Counted from the stretch's first letter, positions 7,113-17,371 are shown. The stretch: 64,000 bases of DNA from Algihabitans albus (GCF_003572205.1 NZ_QXNY01000004.1:124548-188547), one strand, 5' to 3'. The notes: generated from the sequence alone by a model not told the origin. Numbers and translations: made by a program.

Positions 7113-7832
7113 CTAGCCGCGCAAAGCCGCAGGATCTCCTTCGGGACGCTCGCGCAGATGGGCGGACAGGCGCCGCTCGATACGCCGGAACACCCCTTGC
7201 AAGCCGTAGACGATCACCAGGTAGAAGATGGCCGCCGTCAGGTAGAGCTCGTAGAACGCGAAGGAACGCGCCGCCACCCGCGAAGCCACGCCGGTGATGT
7301 CCATCAGCGTGATCAGGGAAACCAGCGAGGTTGCCTGCAGCAGGAAGATCACCTCGTTGCTGTAGGCCGGTAGAGCGATCCGTGCGGCCTTCGGCAAAAT
7401 GATCCGGCGGTAGAGTTTGCTGCCCGACATCCCGAAGGCCCGCGCCGCCTCGACTTCGCCGTGCGGCACCGCCTGAATCCCGCCGCGCAGGATCTCGCAG
7501 GTATAAGCGGCGGTATTGAGCGTCAGCGTCAGGACTCCGCAGAACCAGGGGTCGCGGAACAGGACCCAAAGACCGAGCGAGCGGAGCGTGTCGGAAAACT
7601 GCCCGGCGCCGTAGTAGACTAGGAAGAGCTGCACCAGGAGAGGCGTGCCCCGGAAAAAGAAGGTGAAGCCCTGCACCGGCAGGGACAGCAGCTGGTTAAG
7701 GCTGACCCTGAGAATCGCCAGTGGAACCGCCAGGATCAGGCCAATCGCCAAGGAGACGGCCGTGATTTCGACGGTCAGCACAGCCCCGGAAAGAAAGCGC
7801 GGCAGACTGTCCCAGACGATATCGAAGTTCAT
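7113..7832 (-). CDS. Polar amino acid ABC transporter permease (HisM-like)
   Basis: 239 residues, an inner-membrane permease of the histidine/lysine/arginine/octopine type with about five membrane segments. The family coupling loop is visible: EAARAFGMSGSKLYRRIILP, followed by ALPAYSNEVI. The start ATG at 7832 lies 13 bases after the stop of the HisQ-like gene and follows a G-rich ribosome binding site; an in-frame extension further upstream overlaps the previous gene and is unlikely. It is the last gene of the operon ATPase, binding protein, HisQ-like, HisM-like. It pairs with the neighbouring permease to form the heterodimeric channel. Confidence 0.9.
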   Translation of the reverse strand: MNFDIVWDSLPRFLSGAVLTVEITAVSLAIGLILAVPLAILRVSLNQLLSLPVQGFTFFFRGTPLLVQLFLVYYGAGQFSDTLRSLGLWVLFRDPWFCGVLTLTLNTAAYTCEILRGGIQAVPHGEVEAARAFGMSGSKLYRRIILPKAARIALPAYSNEVIFLLQATSLVSLITLMDITGVASRVAARSFAFYELYLTAAIFYLVIVYGLQGVFRRIERRLSAHLRERPEGDPAALRG

Positions 7833-7845
7833 GCTGCCAGCCCCC

Positions 7846-8553
7846 CTAAACCCGCCGCACGCCGCGATTGGCCCAGCGCTCGAGGCGACTTTGAACCAGG
7901 ACCGAAACAGCGGTGATGCCGAGAAACAGCAGAGCGGCGGCGAAGAAGAAGGTAAAGGGCATGCGGGTCGCACCGGCCGCGATCTCCGCCTTGCGCATCA
8001 GCTCCTCGAGCTGAATGACGGACATCAAGGCCGTGGCTTTGATCAGAACCATCCAGACATTGCCGAGACCGGGCAAGGCGTAGCGCATCATCTGCGGCAA
8101 GAGGATGCGGCGGAACAAAAGAGTCCGGCGCATTCCGCTGGCGACAGCCGCCTCGATCTGCCCGCGCGGCACCGCCAGAAAGGCGCCGCGAAAGACCTCC
8201 GCGGCGAAGGCCCCGTAGATGAAGCCCAGGGTGATGGTGCCGGCGGTAAAGGGGTCCAGGTTGAGGCGGAAGTCGGCGAAGCCGGGACCCCACTGGCGCA
8301 CGGTGGTCTGCAGCAGAGTCGGCACGCCGTAGTAGATCAGCAGGATCAGCACCAGCTCGGGCACACCTCGGATCACCGTGGTGTAGGTCTCCGCCGCCAG
8401 CGCCACCGGCCGCAGCGAACTGAGCTTGGCCCAGGCGGCGACCAGACCGAACACCATCGCCAGCGCCATGGAGACGAGACCGACCAGCAGCGTCATCTGC
8501 AGGCCCTCGATCAGGGTCGGCCAGCGCGCCTCCAGCGCCGCGATACTCTCCAT
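7846..8553 (-). CDS. Polar amino acid ABC transporter permease (HisQ-like)
   Basis: 235 residues. Multi-pass membrane protein with the permease coupling loop (EAAVASGMRRTLLFRRILLP, then YALPGLGNVW). The TVIRGVPELVLILLIYYG segment near residues 60-77 matches the HisM/GlnP permease family signature 'RGxPxLVxLxxxYY'. It follows the binding-protein gene by 129 bases and is separated from the second permease by 12 bases. It forms half of the transmembrane channel. Confidence 0.9.
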   Translation of the reverse strand: MESIAALEARWPTLIEGLQMTLLVGLVSMALAMVFGLVAAWAKLSSLRPVALAAETYTTVIRGVPELVLILLIYYGVPTLLQTTVRQWGPGFADFRLNLDPFTAGTITLGFIYGAFAAEVFRGAFLAVPRGQIEAAVASGMRRTLLFRRILLPQMMRYALPGLGNVWMVLIKATALMSVIQLEELMRKAEIAAGATRMPFTFFFAAALLFLGITAVSVLVQSRLERWANRGVRRV

Positions 8554-8682
8554 CCTGCCTCCGGTATCCAGCCCGTCACCCGCCCATCGGAGGGCACCTG
8601 TCCTCAGCCGGGATCGCGCCCGACACCCGGGTCAAACGGCGGGCATCGGGCGGAAGCTCCGCTCGCGCAAAGGCGATCCGTT

Positions 8683-9513
8683 CTACTCCGCGCCGAAAAC
8701 GTCGAAGTCGAAGTACTGATCGTTGATTTGCTGATAGGTGCCGTCGGCCCGAATCTTGTCGATCGCGGCGTTGAAAGCTTCGCGCAGTGTGTCGTCTTCC
8801 TGACGGATGGCGATGCCAGCGCCTGTGCCGAACCAACGGGCGTCGGTGAAGCCGGGACCGACGAACTCGTAGTCTGCACCGCCCTCGGTTTGCAAGAAGC
8901 CCTCGTCCAGGACAATTGAGTCGGCGAGCAGCATGTCGAGCCGGCCGGAGACCAGATCCAGATTCGCCTCTTCCTGGGATCCGTAACTGCGGACCTCCAC
9001 CACACCGTCGAGGTTGTCCTGCAGGAAGGCCTCATGGATCGTCGCCGACTGCACCCCGACCACCTTGCCGTCCAGACTCTCGCTGTCGAAGGAGATCTCG
9101 TCCACGTTACCGACCGAATCCTCGACGCCGAGACCATCGGCGATGGAGTTCCCCGCGCCCTTTCGCTGAACGAACTTGGCCGGCGTCTGATAGTACTTGT
9201 TCGTGAAGTCGACGACCTGCATCCGCTCCTCGGTGATCGACATGGAGGCGACGATTGCGTCGTACTTCTCCGCCAGAAGGCCGGGAATGATGCCATCCCA
9301 ATCCTGCAAGATGAATTCGCACTCGAACTCCGCGGCCTCGCAAAGCGCGCGGGTGATATCGATATCGAAGCCCTGCAGTTCGCCGTTCTCATCGATGAAG
9401 TTGAAAGGCGGGTAGGCGCCTTCCGTACCGATGCGCACGGTTTCCGCGGAGGCGGCCGTGGCCGCCAGGCCGAAAGCCGCCGCGGCGGCAAGGGTGAGTG
9501 CGATGTTCCGCAT
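8683..9513 (-). CDS. Periplasmic amino acid-binding protein of ABC transporter (HisJ/ArgT-like)
   Basis: 276 residues with a cleavable signal peptide ending at ASA (about residue 23). The mature protein opens with VRIGTEGAYPPFNFID, the classic start of family 3 solute-binding proteins, and contains GFDIDITRALCEAA, WDGIIPGLLAEKYDAIVASMSIT and a late ARWFGTGAGIAIR segment. The acidic/aromatic binding region and the HisQ/HisM-type permeases suggest basic or polar amino acids as substrates; the exact ligand cannot be read from sequence. It delivers ligand to the two permeases encoded downstream. Confidence 0.9.
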   Translation of the reverse strand: MRNIALTLAAAAAFGLAATAASAETVRIGTEGAYPPFNFIDENGELQGFDIDITRALCEAAEFECEFILQDWDGIIPGLLAEKYDAIVASMSITEERMQVVDFTNKYYQTPAKFVQRKGAGNSIADGLGVEDSVGNVDEISFDSESLDGKVVGVQSATIHEAFLQDNLDGVVEVRSYGSQEEANLDLVSGRLDMLLADSIVLDEGFLQTEGGADYEFVGPGFTDARWFGTGAGIAIRQEDDTLREAFNAAIDKIRADGTYQQINDQYFDFDVFGAE

Positions 9514-9569
9514 GGTCGTTCGGTTCCTCTCTTCTTTAACTCTCTATCTCTTCAAGGTCGCCCCGCCAC

Positions 9570-10352
9570 CTATCCGGCCATGGCCAGATGGGACGCGAGG
9601 AAATGGCGGCAGCGGTCGGACTTCGGATCGCTCAGCACCTGAGCCGGCGGCCCTTCCTCCTCGACACGGCCTTCATGGAGGAAGATCACCCGGTCGGCGA
9701 CATCGCGAGCGAAGCCCATTTCGTGCGTGACGATCACCATGGTCCGCCCCTCCTCGGCCAACTGGCGCATCACGCGCAGCACCTCACCGACCAGTTCCGG
9801 GTCCAGGGCTGAGGTCGGCTCATCGAACAGCAGCACGTCGGGCTCCATGGCCAGCGCGCGCGCAATCGCGGCACGCTGCTGCTGTCCGCCGGAGAGATGG
9901 GCCGGGTAGTAGTCGGCACGCTCGGCGATGCCCACCTTGGCCAGGAGTTCCATGGCGCGCGCCCTGGCCTGCTCCTTCGGCACGCCCAGCACATGCACCG
10001 GCGCCTCGATCACGTTCTGCAGGACCGTCATGTGGGTCCAGAGATTGAACTGCTGGAAGACCATGCCGAGGTGGGTGCGCAGGCGATCCACCTGGGGCCG
10101 GTCGAAGGCGGGCCGGCCCCGGCGGTCGCGGCGCACCTCCAGCAGTTCATCCCCGACCCAGACTCGGCCACTATCCGGAATTTCGAGCAGGTTGATACAG
10201 CGCAGGAAGGTGGACTTGCCCGAGCCGCTGGCGCCGATCAGGGCGATCACATCACCCTGGGCCGCCGTCATCGAGACGCCCTTGAGCACCTCCAGCGCAC
10301 CGAAGGACTTGTACATCTGCTCGACGACCAGCGCCGGCTGGCGATTTGCCAT
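9570..10352 (-). CDS. Amino acid ABC transporter ATP-binding protein (HisP/GlnQ-like)
   Basis: 260 residues from the ATG at 10352; an upstream in-frame ATG at 10418 would add 22 residues of low-complexity character and is less likely. Walker A is GASGSGKST (about 40-48), the Q-loop is in MVFQQFNLW, the ABC signature is LSGGQQQR (153-160), Walker B is [11 protein letters not shown] (174-184) and the H-loop is IVTHEMGFA. An insertion rich in Arg (residues about 72-85) follows the first strands, as in HisP. First gene of the four-gene transporter operon; it energises import at the inner face of the membrane. Confidence 0.92.
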   Translation of the reverse strand: MANRQPALVVEQMYKSFGALEVLKGVSMTAAQGDVIALIGASGSGKSTFLRCINLLEIPDSGRVWVGDELLEVRRDRRGRPAFDRPQVDRLRTHLGMVFQQFNLWTHMTVLQNVIEAPVHVLGVPKEQARARAMELLAKVGIAERADYYPAHLSGGQQQRAAIARALAMEPDVLLFDEPTSALDPELVGEVLRVMRQLAEEGRTMVIVTHEMGFARDVADRVIFLHEGRVEEEGPPAQVLSDPKSDRCRHFLASHLAMAG

Positions 10353-10591
10353 CAACCGGATTTCCGCTTCCCTGGCATGCTTGCCACCCTTGCCCGGTCT
10401 GTTCGCCGGGCTTGTCATGAAGCGGCAACGTTACGGCGCCGTACCTGTGCTGCAAAGCAAAAACCTGATGGTTTCGACCGAAAAGTCCCAGGCGGGACTT
10501 GCGACGGCGCGGCCGGTCCCTGCTAGACTGAATGCTCCACGAAGGCCCGTACAGCGGCCCACAAACACGCGTCGTCGGGAGGGCTTCCGTC

Positions 10592-11140
10592 ATGCGCCTG
10601 TTCGTCGCCCTGAGCCTGCCCGAGGACGTTCGCGAACGCCTCGACATGCTGGACAGCGGCCTGCCCGGCGCCCGTTGGGTCGCTGCGGAAAACCTGCACC
10701 TGACACTGCGCTTCCTCGGTGAGGTGGACAGCGCTCAGGCGCGGGACCTGGACGACACCCTGTCCGCCATCGACGCGCCCGGCTTCGCATTGACTCTGCA
10801 GGGCCTTGCCACCTTCGGCGACGGCGCGAAGGTGCGCGCCCTCTACGCGGACGTGGCCCCCAACCCAGCCCTGCTGCACCTGCAGGCCAAGGTCGAGAGT
10901 GCGGTCGCCCGCGCCGGACTTCCGCTCGAGCGCCGCAAGTTCAAGCCGCATGTCACCCTGGCCCGTTTCAAGGGCGATCCGGGCCCGAAGCTCGGCCACT
11001 ATCTTGGGCAACACGGCCTGCTGCGGATCGGTCCCTTTCCGGTGGATCACTTCCTGCTCTATTCCTCTCTGCTCGGCGCCGAAGGCCCCCACTACACGGA
11101 AGAAGTGGTCTACGATCTCGAGCGGGTCGGCGTGGTTTAG
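10592..11140 (+). CDS. thpR: RNA 2',3'-cyclic phosphodiesterase (LigT/ThpR family)
   Basis: 182 residues of the 2H phosphoesterase superfamily. Both catalytic motifs are present: HLTL (His36) and HVTL (His120). The N-terminus MRLFVALSLPEDV is typical of ThpR, which opens 2',3'-cyclic phosphate ends of RNA and reversibly ligates 2'-5' linkages in vitro. The start ATG 10592 was chosen because it follows GGGAGG (10579-10584) by 7 nt; a frame opening 20 codons earlier lacks such a site. Divergent from the transporter operon. Confidence 0.9.
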   Translation: MRLFVALSLPEDVRERLDMLDSGLPGARWVAAENLHLTLRFLGEVDSAQARDLDDTLSAIDAPGFALTLQGLATFGDGAKVRALYADVAPNPALLHLQAKVESAVARAGLPLERRKFKPHVTLARFKGDPGPKLGHYLGQHGLLRIGPFPVDHFLLYSSLLGAEGPHYTEEVVYDLERVGVV

Positions 11141-11224
11141 CGGCCTAAGACTCACGCCCGGGCCTTACCCACCGCGACCTTCGCCATTCAGCGCAACCTC
11201 AAACGATAGCTGGGACCCGATACC

Positions 11225-11848
11225 TTGCCCCCCATCACCACCTTCTACTCCGTACGCGGTTCCTTCGCCTATCTGGGCCATCAGGAGATCGTCCGGCTGG
11301 CCCGCCAGCACGGGCGGCGCCTCGTACACAAGCCCATGCTGCTGTCCATCGTAGTACCGGAGACCGGCGGAATCTGGTTCACGGATCGCCATCCGGCCCG
11401 CGTAAGCCATGCCTGGGAGGACTTTCAGCGCTGGGCGGCTTGGCGGGGCGTGCCCGTGGTGCCGGAGGATCCGAAGAACCACTACGGACCGATGGAGCTG
11501 CCGAGCGGCTTAGTGGTCGCCGCGCAACAAGTCGTCGAGTCGGGCGGCAGCGGAGACCTGGACCGACTGGCTTTCGAGATCCTGGCCGCGCTCTGGCGGG
11601 ACGATCGCGACATCGCCGATCCGGCCGTGCTCGACGAGCTGGCCGCTGCCTGCGGCTTCGACGGGCCGGCCCTGCGCGCGGGCGCGCTGTCCGAGGCGGC
11701 GCAAGCCGAGATCGCCGCCAACTCGCACGAGGCCGTGGAACTGGGCGTGATCGGTTCGCCCAGCTATCTGATCGATGGCGCGCTTTTCTACGGCCAGGAC
11801 CGGCTTCACTTCGTCGAAGCGGCCCTGCAGAGATCGGCGGCGGCCTGA
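11225..11848 (+). CDS. DsbA-fold protein of the 2-hydroxychromene-2-carboxylate isomerase family
   Basis: 207 residues from a TTG start; no ATG or GTG is available near the N-terminus, and the first strand 'ITTFYSVRGSFAYLG' begins right after it. Members of this glutathione-linked thioredoxin-fold family have Ser instead of a CxxC motif at the first helix, as here, and a cis-Pro loop followed by 'GSPSYLIDGALFYGQDRL', also present. NahD-type enzymes isomerise 2-hydroxychromene-2-carboxylate in naphthalene breakdown, but nothing nearby indicates aromatic degradation, so the true substrate is unknown. Downstream of thpR by 84 bases, possibly cotranscribed. Confidence 0.8.
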   Translation: MPPITTFYSVRGSFAYLGHQEIVRLARQHGRRLVHKPMLLSIVVPETGGIWFTDRHPARVSHAWEDFQRWAAWRGVPVVPEDPKNHYGPMELPSGLVVAAQQVVESGGSGDLDRLAFEILAALWRDDRDIADPAVLDELAAACGFDGPALRAGALSEAAQAEIAANSHEAVELGVIGSPSYLIDGALFYGQDRLHFVEAALQRSAAA

Positions 11849-11865
11849 GGCGGAGGCGCGGGCCG

Positions 11866-11894
11866 GCGACTCGAGCCCCCCGGCTTGGAGTCGC
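11866..11894. terminator. Hairpin between convergent genes (candidate bidirectional terminator)
   Basis: GCGACTC (11866-11872) pairs with GAGTCGC (11888-11894), with additional internal pairing of AGCC with GGCT. It sits between the convergent isomerase-like gene and pckA. No U-run is present, so termination might rely on Rho. Confidence 0.4.
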
Positions 11895-11902
11895 GCGAGA
11901 CG

Positions 11903-13513
11903 TTACTCGGCGGCGGCCTGGTAGATGCCGGCGGCCCTGACGCCATCGTCCACATAGGATTCGAACTGCTTGAAGTTGGCCTCGAAGCGCCGGACCAGGT
12001 CGCGCGCGATGCGGTCGTAAGCCTCGGGGTCAGCCCAGGTCGCCCGCGGGTCCAGAACCGCGGCGGGCACGCCGGGACAGCTTGTCGGCACCAGCACGCC
12101 GAAGTCGGGGTGCGGCTGCATCTCCACCTCGTCGAGTTCGCCGGCCAGGGCCGCCCGCAGCATGGCGCGGGTCAGCTTGATGTCCATGCGCCGGCCGACT
12201 CCGTACTGACCGCCCGACCAGCCGGTGTTGACCAGCCAGCAGTTGGCGTCCGCCGCCTGCATCTTGTCGCGCAACATGCGGGCATAGACGCTGGGATGGC
12301 GCGGCATGAAGGGCGCCCCGAAGCAGGTCGAGAAGGTCGCCGTCGGCTCGCTGCCCAGGCCCTTTTCGGTGCCGGCCACCCGCGCGGTGTAGCCGGAAAG
12401 GAAGTGGTACATGGCCTGCTCGGGCGTCAGCCGGCTGATCGGCGGCAACACGCCGAAGGCGTCGGCCGTCAGCATCACGATGTTCTTCGGTAACCCGCCT
12501 TGCCCCGCCGCGCTGACGTTGGGGATGAACTCGATGGGGTAGGAGGCGCGGGTATTCTCCGTGTAATGGGCGGATTCGAGGTCGAGCGACCGCGTATCCT
12601 GGTCCATCACCACATTCTCGAGAACCGTCCCGAAGCGCCGGGTGGTGGCGTAAATCTCCGGCTCGGCCTCGGCGCTGAGGCGGATCACCTTGGCGTAGCA
12701 GCCACCCTCGAAGTTGAACACGCCGGTGTCCGACCAACCGTGCTCATCGTCGCCGATCAGAGTGCGCGACCCGTCGGCCGAGAGCGTCGTCTTGCCGGTG
12801 CCGGACAGGCCGAAGAAGATCGCCGTGTCGCCCTTCGAGCCGATGTTGGCCGAGCAGTGCATCGGCAGCACGCCGCGGTCCGGCAGCAGATAATTGAGGA
12901 TCGAGAAGACCGACTTCTTGATCTCGCCGGCATAGGAGGTCCCGCCGATCAGCACGATCCGCTGCGCGAAGCTGACCAGGACGAAGCATTCGGAGCGCGT
13001 GCCATCGGTGGACGGATCGGCCTGCAGGCCGGGAACCTGCAGCACAGTGAAGGCCGGATCGAAGTCCGCGAGTTCGTCGTGCGACGGCTGAATGAACATG
13101 TTGCGGGCGAAGAGGTTGTGCCAGGCACATTCGGTCAGGATGCGCACTGGCAGACGGTAGGCCGGATCGGCGCCGGCGAAGCAATCCTGCACGAAAAGAT
13201 CGCGGCCCTGGAGGTAGGCCCGGGCCTTGGCCAGCAGACGGTCAAAATGGGCCGGCTCCATCGGGACATTGACCTCGCCCCACCAGACGGTGTCGAGACT
13301 CTCCGGCTCTTCGACGATGAACTTGTCCTTGGGGCTGCGGCCCGTGTGCTCGCCGGTCAAAGCCACCAAGGGCCCTCCGGCGGCGAGGCGCGCCTCGCCG
13401 CGTGTCAGCGCCTGCTCATAGAGCGCCGGTGCGGCCAGGTTCCAATAGACGTCTTTCAGATTACGCAAACCCAGGCTTTCCAACCCGTGCCGCGACACGA
13501 CCGGTCCTTGCAT
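11903..13513 (-). CDS. pckA: Phosphoenolpyruvate carboxykinase (ATP)
   Basis: 536 residues. Converts oxaloacetate plus ATP to phosphoenolpyruvate, the entry step of gluconeogenesis. The kinase-1 P-loop [13 protein letters not shown] (about 235-247), the metal-binding IGDDEHGW just after, the oxaloacetate-binding HTGRSPKDK near residue 58, and the adenine loop [20 protein letters not shown]-like region are present. ATG 13513 is preceded by AGGTG; a GTG two codons upstream (13519) is an alternative. In rhizobia pckA lies beside chvI/chvG and is under their influence; here a HugZ-like gene sits between. PEP made by this enzyme is also the phosphodonor of the regulatory PTS encoded at 19-21.6 kb. 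Confidence 0.96.
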   Translation of the reverse strand: MQGPVVSRHGLESLGLRNLKDVYWNLAAPALYEQALTRGEARLAAGGPLVALTGEHTGRSPKDKFIVEEPESLDTVWWGEVNVPMEPAHFDRLLAKARAYLQGRDLFVQDCFAGADPAYRLPVRILTECAWHNLFARNMFIQPSHDELADFDPAFTVLQVPGLQADPSTDGTRSECFVLVSFAQRIVLIGGTSYAGEIKKSVFSILNYLLPDRGVLPMHCSANIGSKGDTAIFFGLSGTGKTTLSADGSRTLIGDDEHGWSDTGVFNFEGGCYAKVIRLSAEAEPEIYATTRRFGTVLENVVMDQDTRSLDLESAHYTENTRASYPIEFIPNVSAAGQGGLPKNIVMLTADAFGVLPPISRLTPEQAMYHFLSGYTARVAGTEKGLGSEPTATFSTCFGAPFMPRHPSVYARMLRDKMQAADANCWLVNTGWSGGQYGVGRRMDIKLTRAMLRAALAGELDEVEMQPHPDFGVLVPTSCPGVPAAVLDPRATWADPEAYDRIARDLVRRFEANFKQFESYVDDGVRAAGIYQAAAE

Positions 13514-13700
13514 GCCCACCTGCTGTCTCCCTCGTCGCTTGCTCGGCCCTTATCCCTAGGCCGCGTAGGATTTGTGTACCGCCGCCCAGTTTCGCGCGCA
13601 ACTTTGCCGTCCTCGGTCTGGACCGCGGCGTGAGAGCCATGAGACGGCAAGGAGACTAGGATGCGGCCTACTCGGTCCCAACGGCTTCAGACCGACTGGC

Positions 13701-14468
13701 TCAGGATGGCGCCGCTTCCGCCTCGGCCTGCCTTCGGCGTGCCTGTTTGGTCAGGCGAACCAGCTCCACACGGCAGCTCTCGGCATCCCGCACCGGCTTG
13801 GCGAAGGCCAGCCGGGCCAGGCTACCATCCCTGCGCAGGTCACAGCCCTCCGGATCGACACCGGTCATCGTCCAGTCGGTTCCGGAAGGCGGCTGCTTCA
13901 GGTTCAGAAGCTGGCCGGCCATGACGGCGATGGCATCGGCATGATCTTCGTTCATGTGGGCGACGATCTCCGCTTCCGCCTCTGCCAGTGCCGCGGTACC
14001 CGAGACATCCATCAGCAGCTCTGCGCCCTCGATCCAGTGGATCCGGCCGAAGCCTGCCACCAGGTGCGCCCGTTCGACCTGCAGGCGGTAGAGGTGAAAG
14101 TCCCTGAAGTCGGAATAGAGCGCCGCACCGGGATGGCGGCGCACCACACGGGCCTTGAGCAAAGGATCGTCGACCGCCTCGATCCGGCCCAGCACCCCAG
14201 CGCGCGGGCCGGTCAGCGGATCGCTCAGCCCAGCCACGTCGCTGACCAGCAATCCGGCCCGCGCATCGGATTTGAAGTTCGCCGTATGGTCGGCCAGGTC
14301 GGAGAGCAACAGCAGCGGACAACCGGCATGGTCGACCGTCATCAGGACCAGCGACGGGTAGGGCCAACCGGATCCGTCCCGCGTCAGGCCTGTCGCCAAG
14401 GCCGCGGTTTCCGCTCGCCGTAGCAGACGGCGCACTTCGGCGGCCGGAGGGGTCTCGGCATCGCTCAT
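13701..14468 (-). CDS. HugZ-like protein: pyridoxamine 5'-phosphate oxidase-fold plus DUF2470 domain
   Basis: 255 residues from the ATG at 14468; a start 20 codons upstream (14528) is possible. The N-terminal part (about 10-150) is a split-barrel flavin/heme-binding domain ('ALATGLTRDGSGWPYPSLV' region, LLLSDLADHTANF). The C-terminal DUF2470 domain carries 'IVAHMNEDHADAIAVMA' (about 175-195), the segment that includes heme-contacting His in HugZ-type heme oxygenases. Proteins of this architecture include heme-degrading enzymes, but many are uncharacterised, so heme breakdown is inference. Divergent from chvI. Confidence 0.82.
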   Translation of the reverse strand: MSDAETPPAAEVRRLLRRAETAALATGLTRDGSGWPYPSLVLMTVDHAGCPLLLLSDLADHTANFKSDARAGLLVSDVAGLSDPLTGPRAGVLGRIEAVDDPLLKARVVRRHPGAALYSDFRDFHLYRLQVERAHLVAGFGRIHWIEGAELLMDVSGTAALAEAEAEIVAHMNEDHADAIAVMAGQLLNLKQPPSGTDWTMTGVDPEGCDLRRDGSLARLAFAKPVRDAESCRVELVRLTKQARRRQAEAEAAPS

Positions 14469-14753
14469 GGATCGGAGTTGGCCGCGCCCGGTACGACCCG
14501 TCAAGTCTCTTGGCCGCTCACGCTCCAACCTGACGACTCCTACAGAGCGGCCTCGTCGCAGACGGGCCTTTCGCGGCCCGCAGTTCTGGCTCAGATTGGA
14601 TCAAAGCAAGAACAAAATGCGGCGAATTGACTTGCCACAATTCCCCGCTCTGCCGCACCCTAGCCCGAAAGCGGCAGCAGCTTGGAGGAGAGAAGAGGCC
14701 GAATCGCATAGCCTCCTTCGGCCTCAGTTTTTCATTGGGCAAGGATCCCGCAG

Positions 14754-15455
14754 ATGCAACACACCATCGCCCTGGTCGACGACGACCGGAATATCCTGAC
14801 CTCGGTCTCCATGGCGCTGGAGACCGAAGGCTACAAGGTCCGCAGCTATACCGACGGGTCGGAGGCGCTGCGCAGCCTCTCCGCCCAGCCGGTCGACCTG
14901 GCCGTGCTGGACATCAAGATGCCGCGCATGGACGGCATGGAGCTGCTGCGTCGCCTGCGGGAGGGCTCCAACCTTCCGGTGATCTTCCTGACCTCGAAGG
15001 ACGACGAGGTCGACGAACTGCTCGGCCTGCGCATGGGTGCCGACGATTACATCAAGAAACCCTTCTCCCAGCGTTTGCTGATCGAGCGCATCCGCTCTCT
15101 CCTGCGCCGCGAGCGAAGCAGCCGCGACGAAACGGGCGAGGGTCCGCGCGAGCAACCGCTGCTGCGCGGCAGCCTGATGATGGATCCTGGCCGCCATCTG
15201 GTGACCTGGCGCGACGAGCCGGTCAACCTGACGGTCACAGAGTTCTTGATTCTCAAGGCATTGGCCCAGCGTCCTGGCCACGTGAAGAACCGCGATCAGC
15301 TGATGGACGCGGCCTACGGCGAACATATCTACGTCGATGACCGCACAATTGACAGCCACATCAAGCGGTTACGCAAGAAGTTCAAGCAAGCCGACGGGGA
15401 CTTCTCGCAGATCGAGACGCTCTACGGCGTCGGCTATCGTTATAAGGACGCGTAA
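14754..15455 (+). CDS. chvI: Response regulator ChvI (OmpR family)
   Basis: 233 residues. N-terminal receiver starting [20 protein letters not shown], which is close to the ChvI/ExoR-pathway regulators of rhizobia; phospho-acceptor Asp53 in AVLDIKMP; switch Thr in LTSKDD; Lys in IKKPFS. The C-terminal winged-helix domain includes [23 protein letters not shown] and ends in [14 protein letters not shown] precedes the ATG. In rhizobia and relatives ChvI with ChvG controls acid and envelope responses, exopolysaccharide and motility. The kinase gene follows after 131 bases and pckA lies on the other side. Confidence 0.92.
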   Translation: MQHTIALVDDDRNILTSVSMALETEGYKVRSYTDGSEALRSLSAQPVDLAVLDIKMPRMDGMELLRRLREGSNLPVIFLTSKDDEVDELLGLRMGADDYIKKPFSQRLLIERIRSLLRRERSSRDETGEGPREQPLLRGSLMMDPGRHLVTWRDEPVNLTVTEFLILKALAQRPGHVKNRDQLMDAAYGEHIYVDDRTIDSHIKRLRKKFKQADGDFSQIETLYGVGYRYKDA

Positions 15456-15586
15456 CCTTTGGTCTAAGCTTGTAGACTTCCGTCCCGCCTACCCGCCGGG
15501 CTACCCCTATTCGGATCGCGCGGCTGAGGGGAACGCCGGAAAAGCGGGATGACCCAGAGACTGCAAAACATCGACAGCCGATTGCC

Positions 15587-17371
15587 ATGACAGCCGAGCC
15601 CTTCGACCCCGCCTACGAGGGTGCCCCGTCAGGCACGACCCCGCCGTCCACGGCCCAGCCGGCAAGAGACTCGGCCGAGGACGGGCAAGCGGCGGCGGCC
15701 AAGGCGAGTGCGAAGCAGCTCGATACGCCGTCCCATCGGCGGCGGCCGGCCTGGCGCTCGCCGCTGACCCGGCGGATCCTGGCGCTCAACATGCTCGTGC
15801 TGCTGATCCCGGTTCTGGGTCTGCTGCACCTGGACCAATACCGCCAGTCGCTGATCGATTCGGAATTGAAGGCACTTCAGGTCCAGGCCGAGACCTTTGC
15901 TCTGGCCATCGGGTCGGCCGCCGTCGTGGACACCGCGAGCGGCGAGCAGCAGCTACTGGAGGACGCCACCCGCCAGACCGTGCGGCTGCTGGTGGCCGGC
16001 ACCACGTTGCGCGCGCGGATTTTCGACCGCTCCGGACGTCTGACCGCCGATTCCTTCGTGCTGATGGGGCCAGGCGGTCAGGTCAAGGTGACCGAACTGC
16101 CGCCGCTGGAGACCGGCAACAGCCTGGTGCGCTGGATCGACGATATCTACGACAAGGTGATCTACGGGCTGCCCGGCGACAACGGCCTGCCGCCCTACCG
16201 CGAACCCCTGAGCCAGAGCGCGCAGGACTACGCCGAGGCCATGGCGGCCCTGGCCGGCGATGCGGACGGCCGGGTGCGGGCCGGCGGCGAAGGCCGCATT
16301 GTCCTGTCCTTAGCCGTGCCGGTGCAGCGCTACCGCCAGGTCCTGGGCGCCCTGATGCTGACCAAGGACGGCGACAGCGTCGAGCGGGCGGTGCGGGACC
16401 GCCGCCACGACATCCTGCTGGTCTTCGGCATCGCCCTGGCGGTCACGGTATTGCTGTCGCTCTATCTCGCACGCACCATCGCGCTGCCGATCCGGCGCCT
16501 GGCCGAAGCTGCGGACCGGGTGCGCGGAGGCAGCAGCGGCCGACAACGCCGCGGGCGAGGGCAGCGCAGCTTCATCACCAGCCTGAGCCGTCGGCACGAC
16601 GAGATCGGCGACCTGGCCCAGGCGCTACAGCAGATGACCGATGCGCTGAACATCCGCATGCAGGCGATCGAGGGTTTCGCGGCCGACGTCGCGCACGAGA
16701 TCAAGAACCCGCTGACCAGCCTGCGCAGCGCCGTGGAAACCGCGGCGCGAATCGAGGACCCGAAGCAGCAGAAGAAGCTGATGTCGATCATCGTCGACGA
16801 CGTGCAGCGCCTCGACCGCCTGATCAGCGATATCTCCGATGCCTCGCGCCTGGATGCCGAGCTGGCGCGGGCGGATGCCGAGGAGGTCGACGTCTCCAGC
16901 CTGCTGGCGACCCTGGCGGAGGTCTACCGCTCCGTCGGGGAGGAACGCGAAATCAAGATCGTCTGCGATGCCGCGACACAACACCCCCTGCGTATTCAGG
17001 GCCTGGAAGGACGCTTGGGACAGGTTTTCCGAAACCTCCTGTCCAACGCCATTTCCTTCTCTCCCTCCGGCGGCACCATCACGCTACGCGCCAGGCGCGA
17101 CAGCCGCCCGCGCGCCGAAGGCGGCGATTGGATCGCGATCTCCGTCAGCGACGAAGGGCCCGGACTGCCGCAAGACAAGCTGGACGCCATCTTCGACCGC
17201 TTCTACAGCGAGCGGCCCGAGGGTGAGAAGTTCGGGACCCATTCGGGCCTCGGGCTTTCGATTTCAAAGCAGATCGTCGACGCACACGGCGGCGTCATCT
17301 ATGCGGAGAATCGTTTCGAGACCGGACAGGTTTCGGGCGCCCGCTTCACCGTGCGGCTGCCGGCCGTCTGA
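15587..17371 (+). CDS. chvG: Sensor histidine kinase ChvG
   Basis: 594 residues. A cytoplasmic Ala/Pro-rich N-terminus of about 60 residues precedes membrane segment 1 (about 64-82). A periplasmic sensor of roughly 190 residues comes next, then membrane segment 2 (about 275-295) and a HAMP linker. The phosphoacceptor motif is VAHEIKNPLTSLRSA with His370, and the ATPase boxes are NLLSNAISF, DEGPGLP and SGLGLSISK. Length and layout fit ChvG/ExoS. In rhizobia its periplasmic domain is held inactive by ExoR; no exoR lies in this window. Partner of ChvI encoded just upstream. Confidence 0.92.
   Translation: MTAEPFDPAYEGAPSGTTPPSTAQPARDSAEDGQAAAAKASAKQLDTPSHRRRPAWRSPLTRRILALNMLVLLIPVLGLLHLDQYRQSLIDSELKALQVQAETFALAIGSAAVVDTASGEQQLLEDATRQTVRLLVAGTTLRARIFDRSGRLTADSFVLMGPGGQVKVTELPPLETGNSLVRWIDDIYDKVIYGLPGDNGLPPYREPLSQSAQDYAEAMAALAGDADGRVRAGGEGRIVLSLAVPVQRYRQVLGALMLTKDGDSVERAVRDRRHDILLVFGIALAVTVLLSLYLARTIALPIRRLAEAADRVRGGSSGRQRRGRGQRSFITSLSRRHDEIGDLAQALQQMTDALNIRMQAIEGFAADVAHEIKNPLTSLRSAVETAARIEDPKQQKKLMSIIVDDVQRLDRLISDISDASRLDAELARADAEEVDVSSLLATLAEVYRSVGEEREIKIVCDAATQHPLRIQGLEGRLGQVFRNLLSNAISFSPSGGTITLRARRDSRPRAEGGDWIAISVSDEGPGLPQDKLDAIFDRFYSERPEGEKFGTHSGLGLSISKQIVDAHGGVIYAENRFETGQVSGARFTVRLPAV

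Noticed and set aside
7645-8919. Long plus-strand frame (424 codons) across the ABC permease genes
   Set aside because: Antisense to two clear permease genes and a binding-protein gene; its His/Gln/Arg-rich composition is the usual shadow of GC-rich coding DNA.
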